In this document: piece by piece, positions 1 through 13,271 of the stretch
Layout: each line of letters starts with the position of its first letter
Numbering within the stretch: the first letter of the stretch is position 1
Origin: Macropodus opercularis
Lineage: Eukaryota; Chordata; Actinopteri; Anabantiformes; Osphronemidae
Reading direction: 5' to 3'
DNA length: 64,000 nt
Assembly: GCA_030770545.1 (NCBI GenBank)
Contig: CM061092.1
Coordinates: 17,733,501-17,797,500, forward strand
Position numbers and translations under genes: made by a program
Notes under the pieces: model-generated
Database searches by the model: none
What the model saw: only the letters and a program-made list of their open reading frames with translations
What the model was told of the DNA's origin: nothing

Positions 1-529
1 CAAGGAGCGGTTATAGCAGCCACGAAGGGAATACCTATTGCCAGGTTGGGCCGCTAGTGGGTCATCGATAGCCCATCCCGGAGAAGGCGGTAGCAAACGC
101 TCCCTCCAATGGGAGGATCAGTACCAGCGAATTAGTGGACTGTCGTGATTTGCCATTTAGTAGGAAAAAACACACCTCCTTATCCAACATCTTGCAGCTC
201 TTTATCTGACATCTAAATGTGGCTGTTTCCTTATGTAAGATTCATCCCGACAATCAGAAAACTCATTTGCAGACTTTTTTTCCAGGTGAGCATTAATTAC
301 AAGGGACTGTATGAAAATATGTTATAGAGATTATGATTATAGATGCATTTGGCAAATTATTTCTTCAACATAATCAGTATGTATGGCTATAGTATTTTTG
401 TTGAGGTTAACGCTCTAGACTAATGTTTCTAAAATACACTCTCCAGTGCAGCTTTCACAGGTGGCATCTTGAGGGTGCATAACTTCACACTTTTTTGATC
501 AGCGTTTTGGTATTTTTCTTTTCATGCAG
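1..529. other. ECT2 intron, with an unclassified GC-rich block at 1-135
   Basis: No exon of ECT2 could be placed here. The sequence ends in a pyrimidine-rich tract and AG acceptor at 528-529. The first 135 bases are much more GC-rich than the AT-rich intron that follows and look like the end of an interspersed repeat continuing left of the window. I do not recognise its family. Confidence 0.5.
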
Positions 530-637
530 AAGAATTTGGTGAACCTTGTTCATCACATGGGTGGAACCATCCGGAAAGATTTCAGCACCAAGGTTACACA
601 CCTCATCGCCCACTCCACACATGGAGAGAAATACCGG
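530..637 (+). CDS. ect2: ECT2 exon a (BRCT repeat)
   Basis: Acceptor CAG at 527-529 and donor GT at 638. The exon is 36 codons with phase 0 at both ends. It contains the BRCT motif HHMGGTIRKDFSTKVTHLIA, which fits the middle of the second ECT2 BRCT repeat. Confidence 0.92.
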
Positions 638-1852
638 GTATATTTTCTGTATTTATTTATTTGTTACTTTTGTCAGTGTATCTAGTTTACACTGATGTTG
701 CAGTACCGGGATTCTTTATTTAACGTCTATACTATACTGAACTATTATTAAAATGCCTATATGCCTTGGATCCATGTTTACTACTGACTGGCTCAGAAAT
801 AAAGAAAAATAAATAAATTAACTTTACTTTAACTTGGAAATTTACTATGCCTTACTCTGCTTTAATACCTCAGCTGGCAGTCTGCATGGGGACGCCCATC
901 CTTACTCCAACGTGGATTTATAAGGCCTGGGAAAAAAGACATGATGTGTAAGTTTAAAATCCAGGCGGTCTATGCCTCATAATGATGCATATCATGTGAC
1001 AGCAGAGTGAAATCTGTTTTTTTGTTGTTGTTGTTTTTTTTGCTATGGTCTATATGCAAACTTCAGGTGTTAGGGTTGTTTTCAACTGCCAACACAGAAA
1101 ACTCTCTTTGTGTTTATGTGGTCAGATGTTAAGTGGTTGGTTTTATTTTATTTATTTTTTTGTCTTGGTGCATTCACAACATAACTCTGTAGGGTTGGAG
1201 CTTTTGATTATTTTAGTAATATATCAATAATTAAATTAATCAATTTAAAACAATATTTCTCCTAAATTAAACTAAATGTAAAAAAATTCCTATTTTTAGA
1301 AAGTTGGTATTTTCTAACCTCTAAATAGGTTTAGTTATTGCACTACAGTATCTAGTTCAATACTGTCACTAGATCCCTTTTTAAGTTTGTACGTGTTTGC
1401 TGTCAGTGTACCAAATTTACATTGCATAAATGGAAATAACAACAGATAGCTGGGATTTATGTGAGAGATTTCATGTGGCATATACATGTATTTTGCTTTG
1501 TTGCTATACATGCCAGCATATAACAGTTACACAGTTAGCCAACGTGTCTGTGGATATTCTCATTCATCCAGGTGAATGGATTAGCCAACATTAGAGCGGA
1601 GCACAGTTGCTGCTGCCTCAAATGCAATTTGATTCCTTGTGTGTGTAATGATCAGCATTGAAAGACACAGACAAGAAGATACGTTTTAGATGAAGCATAA
1701 AGGCAAATAATTTAAAAAAAAATTCTTTCTACAATAGTTAGTCAAGCTGTCATTTCAGCCCTAATACTTTACATTAGTCATATGAGTTTTTGGTCTTTGA
1801 GTCAGACATGTGCTTTTCTGGTGTGTGTATATATAGTGTTTGTGTGTTTGTC

Positions 1853-1884
<32 letters not shown>

Positions 1885-4800
1885 TTTAATGGTAACCTTG
1901 GTTTCCCCATGTATGTTAAGGTTCTTCCATGCAGGAGATGAGGAGTTTCGAACTGAATTCAAAGTACCTCCCTTCCAGGACTGTATCCTCAGTTTTTTGG
2001 GTTTCTCTGCTGAAGAGAAGGCCAATATGGAGGAACGAACACTTAAGCATGGTCAGTGCTGAACTATGCATAGATCTATCATATTATCCCTGCATCTTTT
2101 GTTTGGATGTGGTTACATTCATTTAACCCATAAAAACCCAGACCCATTTCTACTTAAAGGAAAGATTTGTGGGTAATTAACCAAATGGACCATGTGCAAC
2201 ACACCACTGACAAGAGACATCTCAAACATATTTGTTATATATGGTGATACCTTTGGAGTAGGTGATAAAACCATGACACTTCCCAACTTTTTAGCAGTGT
2301 GCAGACAGTTTTTTTTTGGTTTTTGTTATTGTTACAAGTTGAAATTAGGTTAACACTTAAATAACATCAACGAACCAAGTCATAGCTTTAGTTAAAGTAA
2401 ATATTAAACAAAATCAAAAAGTGTACTCAATTTCTGGTTTGAGACTTGTTCTATTTTTATGCATAAAGCAGCTCACACCTGGCTTGGGAGTGGTATACCA
2501 AGTTACCATTTAGGTCCAAGTTACACTAACGTGATGATACAGTAAATATTAATTTAAGATGACAGAAATTGGCAATATAATGTGTATTATGATACAAGAA
2601 TGACATGATGTTCAAAATGTTGTATATCTAAGTACTGTTTTTTTAATTTTATGGAAATAGTTAACATGGAACCATATATGTTTTATAATTATAGAATTTA
2701 TAAAAGCATTTTGAGTGCTCACATATTCACAGTCCATGTTATAAAGCTCATCCAACCACCTTAAATATACAGTCAAAGCTGTCTAACAGTGTTCCAGAGT
2801 GGAGAGACTCCAAAAAACTATCTCCAGCAGCATCTTATCTTGTGTATAGATCTTCCATACGTGTTTTGTGTCTCTTAGGTGGCAGTTATCTTGAGGTTGG
2901 AGATGAGAGGTGTACACATATGGTAGTGGATGAGAATTCGGTGAAGGAGCTACCATCTTTTCCCTCCAAGAAACTCTTTGTGGTCAAACAGGAGGTAAGC
3001 CTTTAGTTTAATCTCTTTAACCTATTTTTACATGGGACAACATTTTTATGGTAGACTGGAAAAGCTTGCACATACAAGAAACTATGGGGTGACAGAATTG
3101 GATTTAAAAACCATTAAGGAGTGTAAAAGCCATCTCGTATCAAAACAGGGGAAACAATGAAGAATTGTAAACATAATTTGTCTTCCTGAACATGGAATCC
3201 TTTATAGACTTCCCACTCCAGCAGATAAATAGATAATGGTAGATACAAAGGTAAAGTGTTGGTATAGCTGATGGTTTTTTTATTATTATTATTCCAGTTT
3301 TGCTGCTTTTATTTGAAAGTAATGTCTCTAAACTATTGATTTAAGTAAAAACCATCTCTGTCTTAAATAGTGGTTCTGGGGAAGCATTCAGATGGATGCC
3401 CGTGCCGGAGAGTCCATGTACCTCTACGAGAAGGTGAGAAAAATGTAACTCAAAAATATAATCATGCAAAGATTTAAAAAATTAATTGAAATCACATATG
3501 TATAACTGTGTGACAATGCAACACGATTGATCAGGATGTGCAGGTTCGTTTTGTGTTTAACGGTTCTGGAGCTACTGGGAATGCTGGAAATGATTTCAAT
3601 GATTATTCCTTTGCACTTTTGAGCTCCTTTTTTTTTCTTCCTCCCTGTAACCACGGTCACTCACTCAAGACAGCTGAGATGATCTGAACTCTTGTGCTCC
3701 CACTTGCTAACTGTTGGTAAAGGCCAAGCTGTGCCTGAAACAAACTACTTTTTATGAAGTGTCGTCCAAGTGTTTGTAAAGGGAAAAAATGCTTTTATCT
3801 TTTCCAAGCGACCACTTTCAAAGACTGTCATCAGAAAGTAGAGATGCTATCAATTGTACATATGGGGCAAGGGGTGCCCACTTTTAGACAGCTTTACCTT
3901 GAAGGCTTTGTTGTTGTTCCAGTGGAGAGGGAACTTTAAAGCCTCCCTAGTTACTGACCTCTCCGCACCCGGCCAGTCTCTATTTAAAGTGGGCGTCATT
4001 GCAGGACTAGGTTGAGAAGCTTCTGGTGCTTCCTAATCCCACTGTTGAAAAGGGGTGAATTGGGATTTTGTCGCTGCTTTACTTCAAGCACAATGACACG
4101 TTGATGTTTTTCTTATATAGCTTTCAATTTAGAAAGTAAAATGACTAACAAATGAGTAAGTTCCTATTTTTCTTTCTGTCTGTTATTTTGTCCCACTGCA
4201 CTAGAATGACAGTCCAGCCATGAAGAAGGCAGTGTCTCTCCTCTCTCTCACCACTCCAAACAGTAACCGCAAACGTCGGCGTCTGAGGGACACACTTGCT
4301 CAGCTCACCAAAGAAACTGAGATCTCCCCTTTCCCTCCACCACGTAAAAGGCAGTCAGCAGAGCACTCTATGTCAATAGCTTCTTTGCTAGACATCTCCA
4401 ACACCCCTGACACATGCAAGGCTTTGACCGGTAAGAGAATGATAGCCGAGTGGAAATTACCTGCTTATTCTAACCTTAAACTTCTTCAAGTGATTCCTTC
4501 TCTATGTTGGATATACTGGTGACTGGTTCTTAATTACAGTAGCTTACAACATAAGCTATTGTCTATTACAGAATGTAAAATAGGAAAGAGTTCAGTCAGC
4601 AATGAAGAGAGTTCTGTGACCAGGAATAGGCTGAGCAGAAGGAAATCCAGAGAAAGGAGGGTTAGGAGAAAAGGGGAAATGTGGAGGACAAGGTCCTACT
4701 TAAGTGAGAGTGTCCCTCAACAACGAGAGGACCATCAGCCAGGAACTTCTGCAGGTCAGGTTTTGCTTCAAGAATGAGATTAAGCTATGTTGAAACTGGA

Positions 4801-7800
4801 ACAAATGAAAAGATTTCTCTCCCTTGTTCCAGCAGATGCTAACAGATACTTTATAGACAATTATAGATAGTGGAAAAGTTGAAATGACTTTACTTTTTAT
4901 TATGTACTTTCTGCCACTTTAATGTCACTAATGTCACCATTGTTCCTAGTGAATAGAGGCCTTGGTGTCAACACAGTATTAATAACATTCATATTTCCTT
5001 TTTTTGCCCTTATTCCTTCAGAGTGTTCAAAGCCATCCAAGAGTTCGACTCCAGTTCTCTCCAAGCAGTCAGCCAGGTGGCAGGTCTCCAAGGAACTGTA
5101 CCAGACTGAGAGCAACTATGTGGACATCTTAAACACCATCCTACAGGTAGTCATGTGTATCTTTGCTCACACAATGAGGACAGTTTTCACACAGTTGGAA
5201 CTGACAGCAGTTTCATGCTAAGCTACAGTCACTGAAGGTGTGTGTGCATGAAGTGGAAAATGACCTGCCTGACCACTGTTCTGTCTCTTTTTCTTACTTT
5301 TTCACATGCTCTTAATTTCCTTTCCACTTTTTACTGGCACATTTGCTAATGTCGCTTGACTTCTCTGGATATTCTTATTCATTATTACTTATTAAGTCTG
5401 TTTTTGTTGCATATTTGGACCCTCCTAAACAGATTTTCGTCTGATAATTCATATATAATCAGTAACAGTTTCCATTAAGGAGAGGGACTAGTCTTATTGG
5501 CTGTTGATTTAAGGATGATTTCACATCTTAGCTCAGTTGAGTTTATAACATTGTAGCATTTTCTACTGCAGGAATAAAACCTTAAATGCAGAAGGAAGAT
5601 GCTGTCCTGTGGACCCCTGCTTTAGCTACTGATGCTGTGATATTAGGAAAGCTCATTTCATGCTGCAGGTCAAGCTGTCCCTGTGATTAATGTTCATTAC
5701 ATCACTACGTTACTAACTCTAATCCATTTTTATTTGAAGCTGTTCAAACTTCCATTGGAGAAAGAGGGACAGGTAGGTGGACCCATCCTGGCCCAAGAAG
5801 AAATCAAGACAATATTCGGCAGCATTCCAGATATTTATGAGGTCCATACCAGAATCAAGGTAGTTTATCCAAGTTACGTTATTGTTATGTAATTTAACAT
5901 CTGCTTATGCCGTAAACCATAACCATGAATTTAACCATTGGGATGCTATTAACTTTTAGTAATTGTGTAATGTGTGATTCATTTAGTCTGTCTTTCTCAT
6001 TAGAATGACCTAGAGGAACTCCTGGCAGACTGGCAAGAGGAGAGAAGTGTAGGAGACATAATTCTCAAATATGTGAGTTGGGTGGGGGGACTTGCTGGAG
6101 TGCTTACATTTTTTTTTTTTTTCTTTGTTTTTTTTAAACTCTTAACTATGGTACTATTGATGCTACTGCTGTTGCACACTAATATTTAGAAGCATCTAAG
6201 ATGGCACCATTGGAGTATGTAATTTTGATATGGTAATAGTTATTGTACATTATGCTAACAACATACACACTGGAGTCAGCTACAGAAAGCAGCCAAATAT
6301 GCAAACAAAAACTAGAGAACTAAAGAGAGCTGGTAAGTAAGCTCCAGTAAACGCATGAGTACAAACTCTAACTCTGCAGCTATCACATAAAGCTTAGCGT
6401 CCATGTAAGGTAATAGGAGTAAGAGTGAGTCCATAGTGAGTGCCGCCATAGATGCAGGACTGTATTTTACCCCTCAGCTGGGAAGTTTCAAAGCACAGCT
6501 GACTGATAATTAAAGCTTATAAATGTGATATTAACCAGCTTGACTTTACTATAGCACTGGTAAATGTTTCATAACTAAAACTACTAAATTCTAGTTTTGT
6601 GTCTTGCAGAACACATTACACGTCTACTAACTGAACATGTCTTTGTATGAACTAAACCTCTTTCTTCTGTTTATTTAGCAGTTACTATATTTGTCTAGAT
6701 CTTCTTCTTTGTGATACTAAGCTGTTCTCATTTTCTCTCTGTAGTCTAAAGAGTTGGTGAAGGCCTACCCACCCTTTGTCAACTTTTTTGAAATGAGCAA
6801 GGAGACTATTGTTCGGTGTGAGAGGCAAAAACCACGTTTCCATGCATTTCTGAAGGTGAGAAGTTTGCATTAGTGAGGGGTGCTGGCTTTCACATACCTA
6901 CATTTTTCAGAAGAGTTGACTAAGAAAAACGTGTAAATTATTTTTAATTTATCTAAAAACATCTACTAGACACTACAGACTATATTCTTGTCATCACCAT
7001 ATATCGTATCTGGTGTTCATAATAAAATAGTGTCTTGGGTTTCCACAGCTGTGTTTACAGTCATATAAAAGTCTTTCTTATACAGATTAACCAGGCCAAG
7101 CCAGAGTGTGGCAGGCAGACACTGGTGGAGCTGCTGATCAGACCAGTACAGAGATTGCCTAGTGTGGCCCTTCTTCTTAATGGTAATACACACATGCACT
7201 AATTGCATCTCACTATTTCTTTCCCCCTCTGTTTTTTCTTTCATTTGATCTTTCACCACCTGATTTTTTTTTTTCAATTCCTTTTAAGTCTTACCTTTTT
7301 TAAATTTTCCAGACATAAAGAAACATACGTCAGATGGCAACCCAGACAAGATGACTTTGGAGAAAGCAATAGAGTCTCTAAAAGAAGTTATGACGTGAGT
7401 TTGTGTGACTTTAATCTGTCTCTTTAACTGCTCATATTTAAAGTTTTTGATAATAAGGCTTTGTATTGAGAGGTTGTTTAAGTTAACTACATGCCTTTCA
7501 CTGTTATATGTCTGTAACACACATAATAAAGAAGAGCTTTTAGTATTTAAAAACTACATACAATTATCAAACATGTATTCTTGAATAGCTTTTGTCATTT
7601 ACAAAGAATTGCGTCTACGTTAATTGGGGTTACAAACTTTATAAATGGCGTCACAAACGTATTATCTGACTGGGAAACCTAATGCCTTTTTATTTTACAC
7701 TTTTTTTTAAAAATTATTTCTCAGAAATAGGATACATGTATATTGGGCTAAATCTTTCAGCACGTCACACAAATTTTCTTCTCCTTTGCCCTCACTAGTC

Positions 7801-10800
7801 ATATTAATGAAGACAAGAGGAAGACTGAAGGCCAGAAGCAGATCTTTGATGTTGTGTATGAAGTTGATGGATGTCCTGTAAGTTTGAGTTACACTATAAA
7901 TATAGTTTAGTATATAGAATAAGAATATAGTGCTTTTCTCCCATTAATATGGCTTTCTGTCTGCTATATTATGTGTCTTCCCTGCAGGCTAACTTGCTGT
8001 CGTCCCATCGCAGCCTTGTTTACCGAGTAGAAACAATCGCACTGGGAGATCAGCCGTGTGACCGTGGAGAACAAGTCACACTGTTCCTGTTTAATGACTG
8101 TCTTGAGGTAAGAACAAATATAAAATCTAACAAAGTTTTAGCCATTAGAACACAATTACACCTAATTTACCTATATTAATGTCTAAGCTTAAGGTATTCC
8201 TCCTTTCCTGACCCAATCTTCAGCCACTGCATAAGTTGCCATTTACTTGCCCTTAAACGAAAAGTTTTTATTAATATTTTAAAGAACATTTTGCAACGAA
8301 TAACACTGTGCCCTTATTTCAAAATGACCTTTCTTTTACATCGTCCGCTAACGAAATACAGCATCTGAATTACATCTTGTCTAGTCATCTATGTGTATGT
8401 ATATTAATGGCCATTATGTTTTGGTTGTTGAGCCTGATGATGGATCAGGGTCTTTAAATGGCATGTCCATATGTTTGGAGTTTATACAGCAGTTCCCTTT
8501 TCTTTCACCTATAAAGTGGCTGTTTCAGTTTGTGTATGCCTTTGTGTGTTTGGCTCCTGGTAGATCGCAAGGAAGCGACACAAGGTGATCAACACATTTA
8601 AGAGTCCGCTGGGACAGACACGACCGCCACCTCCGTTGAAACATATTGCCCTGATGCCACTGTCCCAAATTAGAAGAGTCTTGGATCTGCATGACACTGA
8701 GGGTAAGCAACAAACAATTAATTACTGTTTATAAGGCTATTAAATTATCAGTACTAAAGTTACATATCAAGCAGGGTGCATGTGCTCAAGGACTTAACTA
8801 TTAGAAATCTCCACTATATATTTGACCACAGGTGTTTGATATCCAAAAGTTGCCACTACGTGGATGTGTATATATATATTTGCCAACAATAAAAATACTG
8901 TCACTTGCTATAGTTGAGAATAAAAACACAACAAATGTAATCTTTCAACAACCAACAAACCGCTCTCACTTCCCTCCTTCTAAAAAATTGTGGTATTTCA
9001 TACAAAATCAAAGCAAAAGTACCTTCATCTAGTTGTTAGTTAAAGCCATTTTTCATAGATCATGGCAACAGAAGTGGCAGTGGCCTATGTTATGAAGGCT
9101 ATAATTGAGATGACTGTGACACTGTGTGCCTTTAGGGCGTGGCAGTAAACTAGTTTCATTGTGAGAACTGTTCAAGTAAAGCATTGACTGCTTTGTGTTC
9201 CTTGTTTCACTTCCAATACCTTTTTCAATTGCATTCTCCTAACTGGCTCCTCTTCACTGCCTAACCCTTACTCATTCTTTCCTCATTTCAGATTGTGTTA
9301 ATGCCTTTGCATTGGTGGTTCGCCCTCCAACTGAACATGAGAACTTGTTGTTTAGTTTCCAACTGGTCGGAGAGGAAACTGTTAAAAGCACATGGCTGCG
9401 TACACTGTGCCGCCACGTTGCCAACACCATCTGCCGGGCTGATGCGGTAAGAAATGAAATAGGTTGTATTTGTAGTAAAGTTGTTGTTATATATCATGAA
9501 GTTTTTAATTCACACAGTGCAGTCTGGCAATAGGATAAGATCTAAGCATAATCCAGTAATAAAGATTTACTCAGTCAGTAACTGCTCAGTCGTATGACCG
9601 CCGATGACTGAGAGCAGGTACATCACAGAGTTTGCATGAGCACATGTGTTGAATGAGTATGTGTGAATGTATTGCCTGTGATGTAGCGGCCTGTGTGGAT
9701 GGATGAGGAAAGTGAGCGATACAGGAGTAAAGGATGTTCACTACTTCCTTCTAAATGATGTCATAAGTGTTCTCTACAGGCGTTATAGATTCTGGCCATG
9801 CGGTCTTCACATGTGATGAGTGTGTAGAAAGCTTATTTTGTATCTGTTTTTTGCAAGGTATAATGTATGTCAAGGCACAGATAATATGAAATGCAGACTT
9901 CAGGTCATGATTTTATTATGTTTAGTTTAAGGCTGGTTCCGTTATTGTAATTAGGAGGACATGATTCAGTGTACAGACCCAGACTCCCTTCAGGTCAGCA
10001 CTAAGGATATGGACAGCACCTTGAGCAAAGCTTCAAGGGCCATTAAGAAGACTTCAAAGAAGGTAAATGCAGACCATAAGTCTTCCCATGTGCAATATTC
10101 ATATTAGGGTCTGCTTCTAAATGTTGTTTCATGACACCCCAGACATGGTATGATTTCTGTAGTAATTTACTAATTACAGTGAGTTTACACACTGATGTCA
10201 TTCACATAAGTGTAATTACTGCTTCCACAAAGTAAGTTGAAATGCATGCAAATTTATTAACAGTAACATTAATAACTTAAATGCTTTGGATGTGTATTTG
10301 CTAGGTGACAAGGGCGTTTTCTTTCACGAAGACCCCAAAGCGTGTACTGCAGAGGGCCTTCCTGGCCAACAGCACGCCAGATGAGAAAGGCCAGACTTGT
10401 GAAAATCATATTGGTAGCAGCTCTACACTGGCTGTAAGTCTATATTTATATTCTATCACTGACATTTAGCTCTTTTCTACCCTTCTACCACAGCTTGTTT
10501 AGTATTTTTTTTTCTCTTCATTGGGCAATGTTTAATGATTTGATGTTTTAGTTTAGTAAAATATGTGTAAGGAGAAGAAAACTAAGGCAACACCAAGCTT
10601 TTCTGGTAATAGCTTAGACTGTCTGGTACGTCATTAGAAACTTGCTGTTAAATACAGGAATGCTGCAACACAGACTGGTGAGATGTAGCCAAAGCCAAGT
10701 ACTGTTACAGGCCAAAGTACACACACACACACACATATACACAGTACTGTGCAAATGTTTTAGGCAGGTGTGGAAAAAATGCTGTAAACAAAGACTACTT

Positions 10801-13207
10801 TCCAAATTGAAAACATTTATTTTCATAAATTTACAAAATGCAATGAATGAACAAAAGATTAATCTAAATCACATCAATATTTAGTGTGACCACCCTTTAC
10901 CTTCAAACAGCAGCAATTCTTCTAGGTCCACTTGCACACAGTGTTTGAAGGAACTCAGCTGGTAGCTTGTTCCAAACATCTTGGAGGACTAACCACTTCT
11001 AACCATCTTGTGTGGATGTAGGGTTTCTCACGTCCTTCTGTCTCTTAATGTGATCCCAGACACACTCCATCACTTACAGTACTGACGTAGTGACACCAAA
11101 TATTAGGCACCAAATATTGATTTGATTTCTGAAAGCATTTTTTGTTTACAGCACGCATTTTATATATATATATATATATGACACTACCACCACCATGCTT
11201 CACTGATGAGGTGGTATGCTTTGGATCATGAGCAGTTCCATCCTTTCTCCATACTCTTTTCTTCCCATCACTCTGGTACAAGCTGATCTTGGTCTCATCT
11301 CGTCCATAGGATGTTGTTCCAGAACTGTGAAGGCTTTTTTTTAGATGCTATTTGGCAAACTCTAATCTGACCTTCCTGTTTTTGAGGCTCACCAATGGTT
11401 TACATCTTGTGGTGAACCGTCTGTATTCACTCTGGTGAAGTCTTCTCTTGATTGTTGAATTTGACACATATACACCTACCTCCTGGAGAGTGTTCTTGAT
11501 CTGGCCAACTGTTGTGAAGGGGGTTTTCTTCACCAGGGAAAGAATTCTTCGGTCATCCACCACAGTTGTTTTCCGTGGTCTTCCGGGTCTTTTGGTGTTG
11601 CTGAGCTCACCGGTGCGTTCTTTCTTTTCTAAGGATGTTCCAAACAGTTGATTTGGCCACACCTAAAGTTTTCGCTCTCTCTCTGATGGGTTTGTTTTGT
11701 TTTTTCTGCCTAATGGTGGCTTGCTTCACTGATAGTGACAGCTCTTTGGATCTCATATTGAGAGTTGACAGCAGCAGCTTCCATATGCAAATACCACACT
11801 TGAAATTAACTCTGAACCTTTTATCTGCTCCTTGTAAATTGGATAATGAGGGGATAACACACACCTGGCCATGGAACAGCTGAGCAGCCAATTGTCCCAT
11901 TACTTCTGGTCCCTTAAAAAGTGGGAGGCACATATAAAAACTGTTGTAATTCCTTCACCGTTCACCTGATTTGGATGTAAATACCCTCAAGTTAAAGCTA
12001 AAAGTCTGCAGTTAAAGCACATCTTGTTCGTTTCATTTTAAATCCATTGTGGTGGTGTATAGAGCCAAAAAGATTAGAATTGTGTCAATGTCCCAATATT
12101 TATGGACCTGACTGTATATTGAGAAACTCCCAATGTCTGTTTATATGTGAAATATGTTTATATGTTTCTTTTGTTTGGGTGTCGTACAAAATCAGTTGTC
12201 CCCAACTCCCCTGTACATTTTACAGCAGTCAGTATGGTGCACGCAATCATAACTACTTCCTAGTTTTTCAAATGGCTTGGTGTGTAGTGCCTCTTAAGCT
12301 TTTAAGTTTATGTCCCTGCTGATGAAGTGCCCAAAAACATGCCTGATATTTTGTATGAGGTTTGTGTTGATGTAGTTTTCTTAATATAATGATTCATTTG
12401 ATCTTAAATGTTACCTTCTGTAGATGTTCCCTCATTTTTGTTTTGTTATATTATTTTAATTATTTACCTCTATTGTGTATATATTTGTCATATTCCATTT
12501 TTTCTATATAGATATTTATATATGAATATCATTGTGTCTTTTGTATGTGCTGTAGATGTCACGCTCTGCCTCAACATTCAGTATAAGTGATTCTGGCAAG
12601 AGCAGTGCCGTGGTGCAGCGCTCTAACTCTCTGGACCACCCTCCTGTCAGAGCCAGAGTCCCTGTCTGTATGCGTACTCCCTGCAGTCCAGCCCAAAAGC
12701 TTGTCCTTAGTCCTGGTCCCTATGCTGCCGCTGAGTCAAATTCTTGTCCCAGCACCGGAGTAACCAAATCCATCCAAAATCCTTCTTTACTGACCCAACC
12801 AGCACCACCTAATGTGATTTGCAGTATTTCCCAACAGTCCACCTCAATGACCCTAACCGCAATTGAAAAAACTACTCCACTCCACTCTACCTTTAAACAC
12901 ACCCTTCCAAAATCTAGCCACCACATGTCTAGACATCAAACCTCCGCAGACTTGCAGCCAAAGTCACTGGCTCCTCTGCCTTCGAATGCCAAAGAGAGGA
13001 CCTTTTCGGAATCGAGCAGAGATCCCAAAGTCTCACTGGAGCCACGCAAAGTTGTCTTGACCAGCCCTCGCAGGGAGACTCTGCTGTAATTCATCGCTAA
13101 ACTCTTGGACACTCATGTGAGCAAACATTATTGTCTGGTCTGAAGTGGGGTTGCACCAATTTAAACTTAACACTGGTGTGTTTATGATCCCAAATCAACT
13201 CCTTAGG

Positions 13208-13271
<64 letters not shown>

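Noticed and set aside
1932..1934. CAG acceptor inside ECT2 exon c
   Set aside because: Using it puts a stop in the frame after exon b. The AG at 1919-1920 gives a continuous, conserved reading.
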